This document shows positions 59,825-64,000 of a stretch of 64,000 nucleotides of DNA, piece by piece. The translations under genes were made by a program, and so were the position numbers. Origin of the DNA: Desulfoscipio sp. XC116. GTDB taxonomy: Bacteria; Bacillota; Desulfotomaculia; Desulfotomaculales; Desulfallaceae. The notes beneath the pieces were generated by a model. The model did no database searches. It was not told the DNA's origin and saw only the letters and a program-made list of their open reading frames with translations. Position 1 is the stretch's first letter, and the number at the start of each line of letters is the position of its first letter. The stretch spans positions 806,001 through 870,000 of the forward strand of contig NZ_CP156660.1 of assembly GCF_039851975.1 (NCBI RefSeq), read 5' to 3'.

Positions 59825-60283
59825 ATGAAAATAATCAACAACCAAAATATTATCACCAACAAACAAATAGAGGGCATCATCAAGCTTTTAGGTAAAGATT
59901 ATAAACCGCGTAGTATTGTGGTTTATGAAACAAGGCTGGATATCATTAAATTCTACCCCCTGTGCTTTAATTTCGCTCTGGATGAGTTTGGTGGTGAGTT
60001 GGAAGGAATTTACGACGAATCTAACGATGCGGTGTATATCTTTATTTTTGTGCAGACTGATGACGGGGATGATGTGCATAGCAAACAGTTGTATTCGCTG
60101 CATGCTTTGGTGCATGAACTCAGGCATCGGTATCAGGCTGCCACAAGTTTCTTGACCAGTGATGATGAAAGATCGGAAAAGGACGCCGACCAGTTTGCCA
60201 CCAATTTCATTAACCGTAATTCACGTAAGATCAGTCAAATTATGAACTGGGATGAAGAATGGACCGTTGAAGAGGGAGAATGA
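59825..60283 (+). CDS. Small HExxH zinc-peptidase-like protein
   Basis: A 152-residue protein with HELRH at residues 97-101 and downstream EKDADQFATNF, giving the third ligand (Glu) seen in zincins. Overall like ImmA/IrrE-type or Wss1-like minimal metalloproteases, but the family is not certain. No signal peptide. GGGGGG RBS. It lies just before the rRNA operon; function unknown. Confidence 0.6.
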   Translation: MKIINNQNIITNKQIEGIIKLLGKDYKPRSIVVYETRLDIIKFYPLCFNFALDEFGGELEGIYDESNDAVYIFIFVQTDDGDDVHSKQLYSLHALVHELRHRYQAATSFLTSDDERSEKDADQFATNFINRNSRKISQIMNWDEEWTVEEGE

Positions 60284-60447
60284 TCTGGGATGCATGTTTT
60301 TGATATTGTTATAAAATACCTGTTGCAAAATACTATTTTAGGTGGTATTATTACAAATGTCGCTGCTACAGCGGCGGTGTAAAAAACCAAGCCAGTGCAA
60401 TACTGGTAAGGCGATAAATAAATCGCCGGGGCAACCACAAATTGCCT

Positions 60448-60476
60448 TTGACACAAGCCGATCAAAGTGATACAAT
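60448..60476 (+). promoter_or_regulatory. rRNA operon promoter
   Basis: TTGACA (60448-60453), exactly 17 bases, TACAAT (60471-60476): a near-consensus strong promoter 315 bp before the 16S gene. Confidence 0.85.
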
Positions 60477-60790
60477 ACAATTCCGGTCGCCAAACGACGA
60501 CCGCCCGGTCCTTGAAAACTAAACAGTGCAAAGAGATGGAAACGGACGCCGGACGTGGTTGGTTATTAATAACCGAGCCAAGCGACGGCGGCCAATCAAA
60601 CCTCGTCAAACGAAGCTAAAAGCCAAAGCCAAACAGCAGCGGTTTTTAGCAAACGAATAAACGAGTAAATCATAAAACGAGCAGATTAAACTCACTTAAA
60701 AAGCAAACGGGCACAAGCTGCTATAAAGTCATCCAGCCCAATAAGGCTGGGCAGCCTAAAGCAGACCAAACCCGCTTAGCATAAACTTTT
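60477..60790 (+). other. Pre-16S rRNA leader
   Basis: Transcribed leader without genes. It contains CCTTGAAAACTAAACAG (about 60511), closely repeated in the 16S-23S spacer as CCTTGAAAACTGCACAG (about 62551); such repeats belong to rRNA processing or antitermination signals. Confidence 0.65.

Positions 60791-64000
<3,210 letters not shown>

Overview
The window looks like chromosome from an anaerobic, endospore-forming, low-to-mid GC Firmicute of the Desulfotomaculum/Peptococcaceae type. The evidence is a small acid-soluble spore protein, a Spo0E-like phosphatase and a SPOCS-domain spore protein. It also has clostridial short-form ThiC, many Fe-S proteins, oxygen-sensitive glycyl-radical chemistry and three genes that use in-frame UGA as selenocysteine. 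The genus is an inference from this gene content and the rRNA; no search was possible.

Layout. 1-7540: accessory catabolic cluster. It runs GntR regulator (truncated by the window edge), MFS importer, short-chain dehydrogenase, glycyl radical enzyme (GRE), GRE-activating enzyme and a TauE/SafE-type exporter. The GRE active-site residues fit the isethionate/sulfopropanediol sulfite-lyases, and an anion exporter of the sulfite/sulfonate family follows, so the likely job is uptake and C-S cleavage of an organosulfonate. 7541-12824: a repeat element, a selenocysteine-containing FAD/NAD oxidoreductase, a divergent MarR regulator with tandem operators, a DUF3786 Fe-S protein, a PP-loop ATPase and DNA polymerase IV. 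13142-14979: a c-di-GMP operon encoding both an HD-GYP and a CBS-GGDEF protein. 15265-16551: an XRE regulator, a small protein and three minus-strand tRNAs, two of them abnormal: a Cys-anticodon tRNA with a SelC-like body and a Gln-type tRNA with an 8-nt anticodon loop. 16669-20896: PepF, dispersed repeats, and a YtrA-type regulator with an ABC exporter. 21047-29185: a Sec-peroxiredoxin, HAD hydrolase, large Fe-S protein, acyl-CoA ligase under a FadR-like operator, DUF3231 protein, an unrecognised selenoprotein and a YkgJ-type protein. 29499-34244: carboxyltransferase, enoyl-CoA hydratase, two HMG-CoA-lyase-family enzymes and a ferredoxin; with the acyl-CoA ligase this suggests branched-chain acyl-CoA (leucine/isovalerate type) metabolism.

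34426-48935: mixed housekeeping genes (HIT protein, tRNA-His/Gln/Lys operon, SASP, DUF763, pyrE, a c-di-AMP riboswitch before a LysM-NlpC/P60 hydrolase, a TGS-uridine kinase, GIY-YIG, DUF523, a RadC/JAB-like protein, TypA) and several unrecognised small genes. 49366-57393: two chemoreceptors, a LysM-BsuPI protein, a secreted protein and a SPOCS spore protein; two of these share a similar C-terminal module. 57708-59278: TPP riboswitch and thiC. 59380-60283: Spo0E-like protein and a small HExxH protein. 60448-64000: an rRNA operon promoter, full 16S and the first part of 23S.

Dispersed through the window are two families of structured intergenic repeats (three and four copies), found side by side at two loci, and a perfect 67-bp palindrome. 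The strongest leads for something new are the unrecognised selenoprotein (27152-27616), the two noncanonical tRNAs (15953-16128) and the predicted sulfonate-lyase cluster (1-7540).
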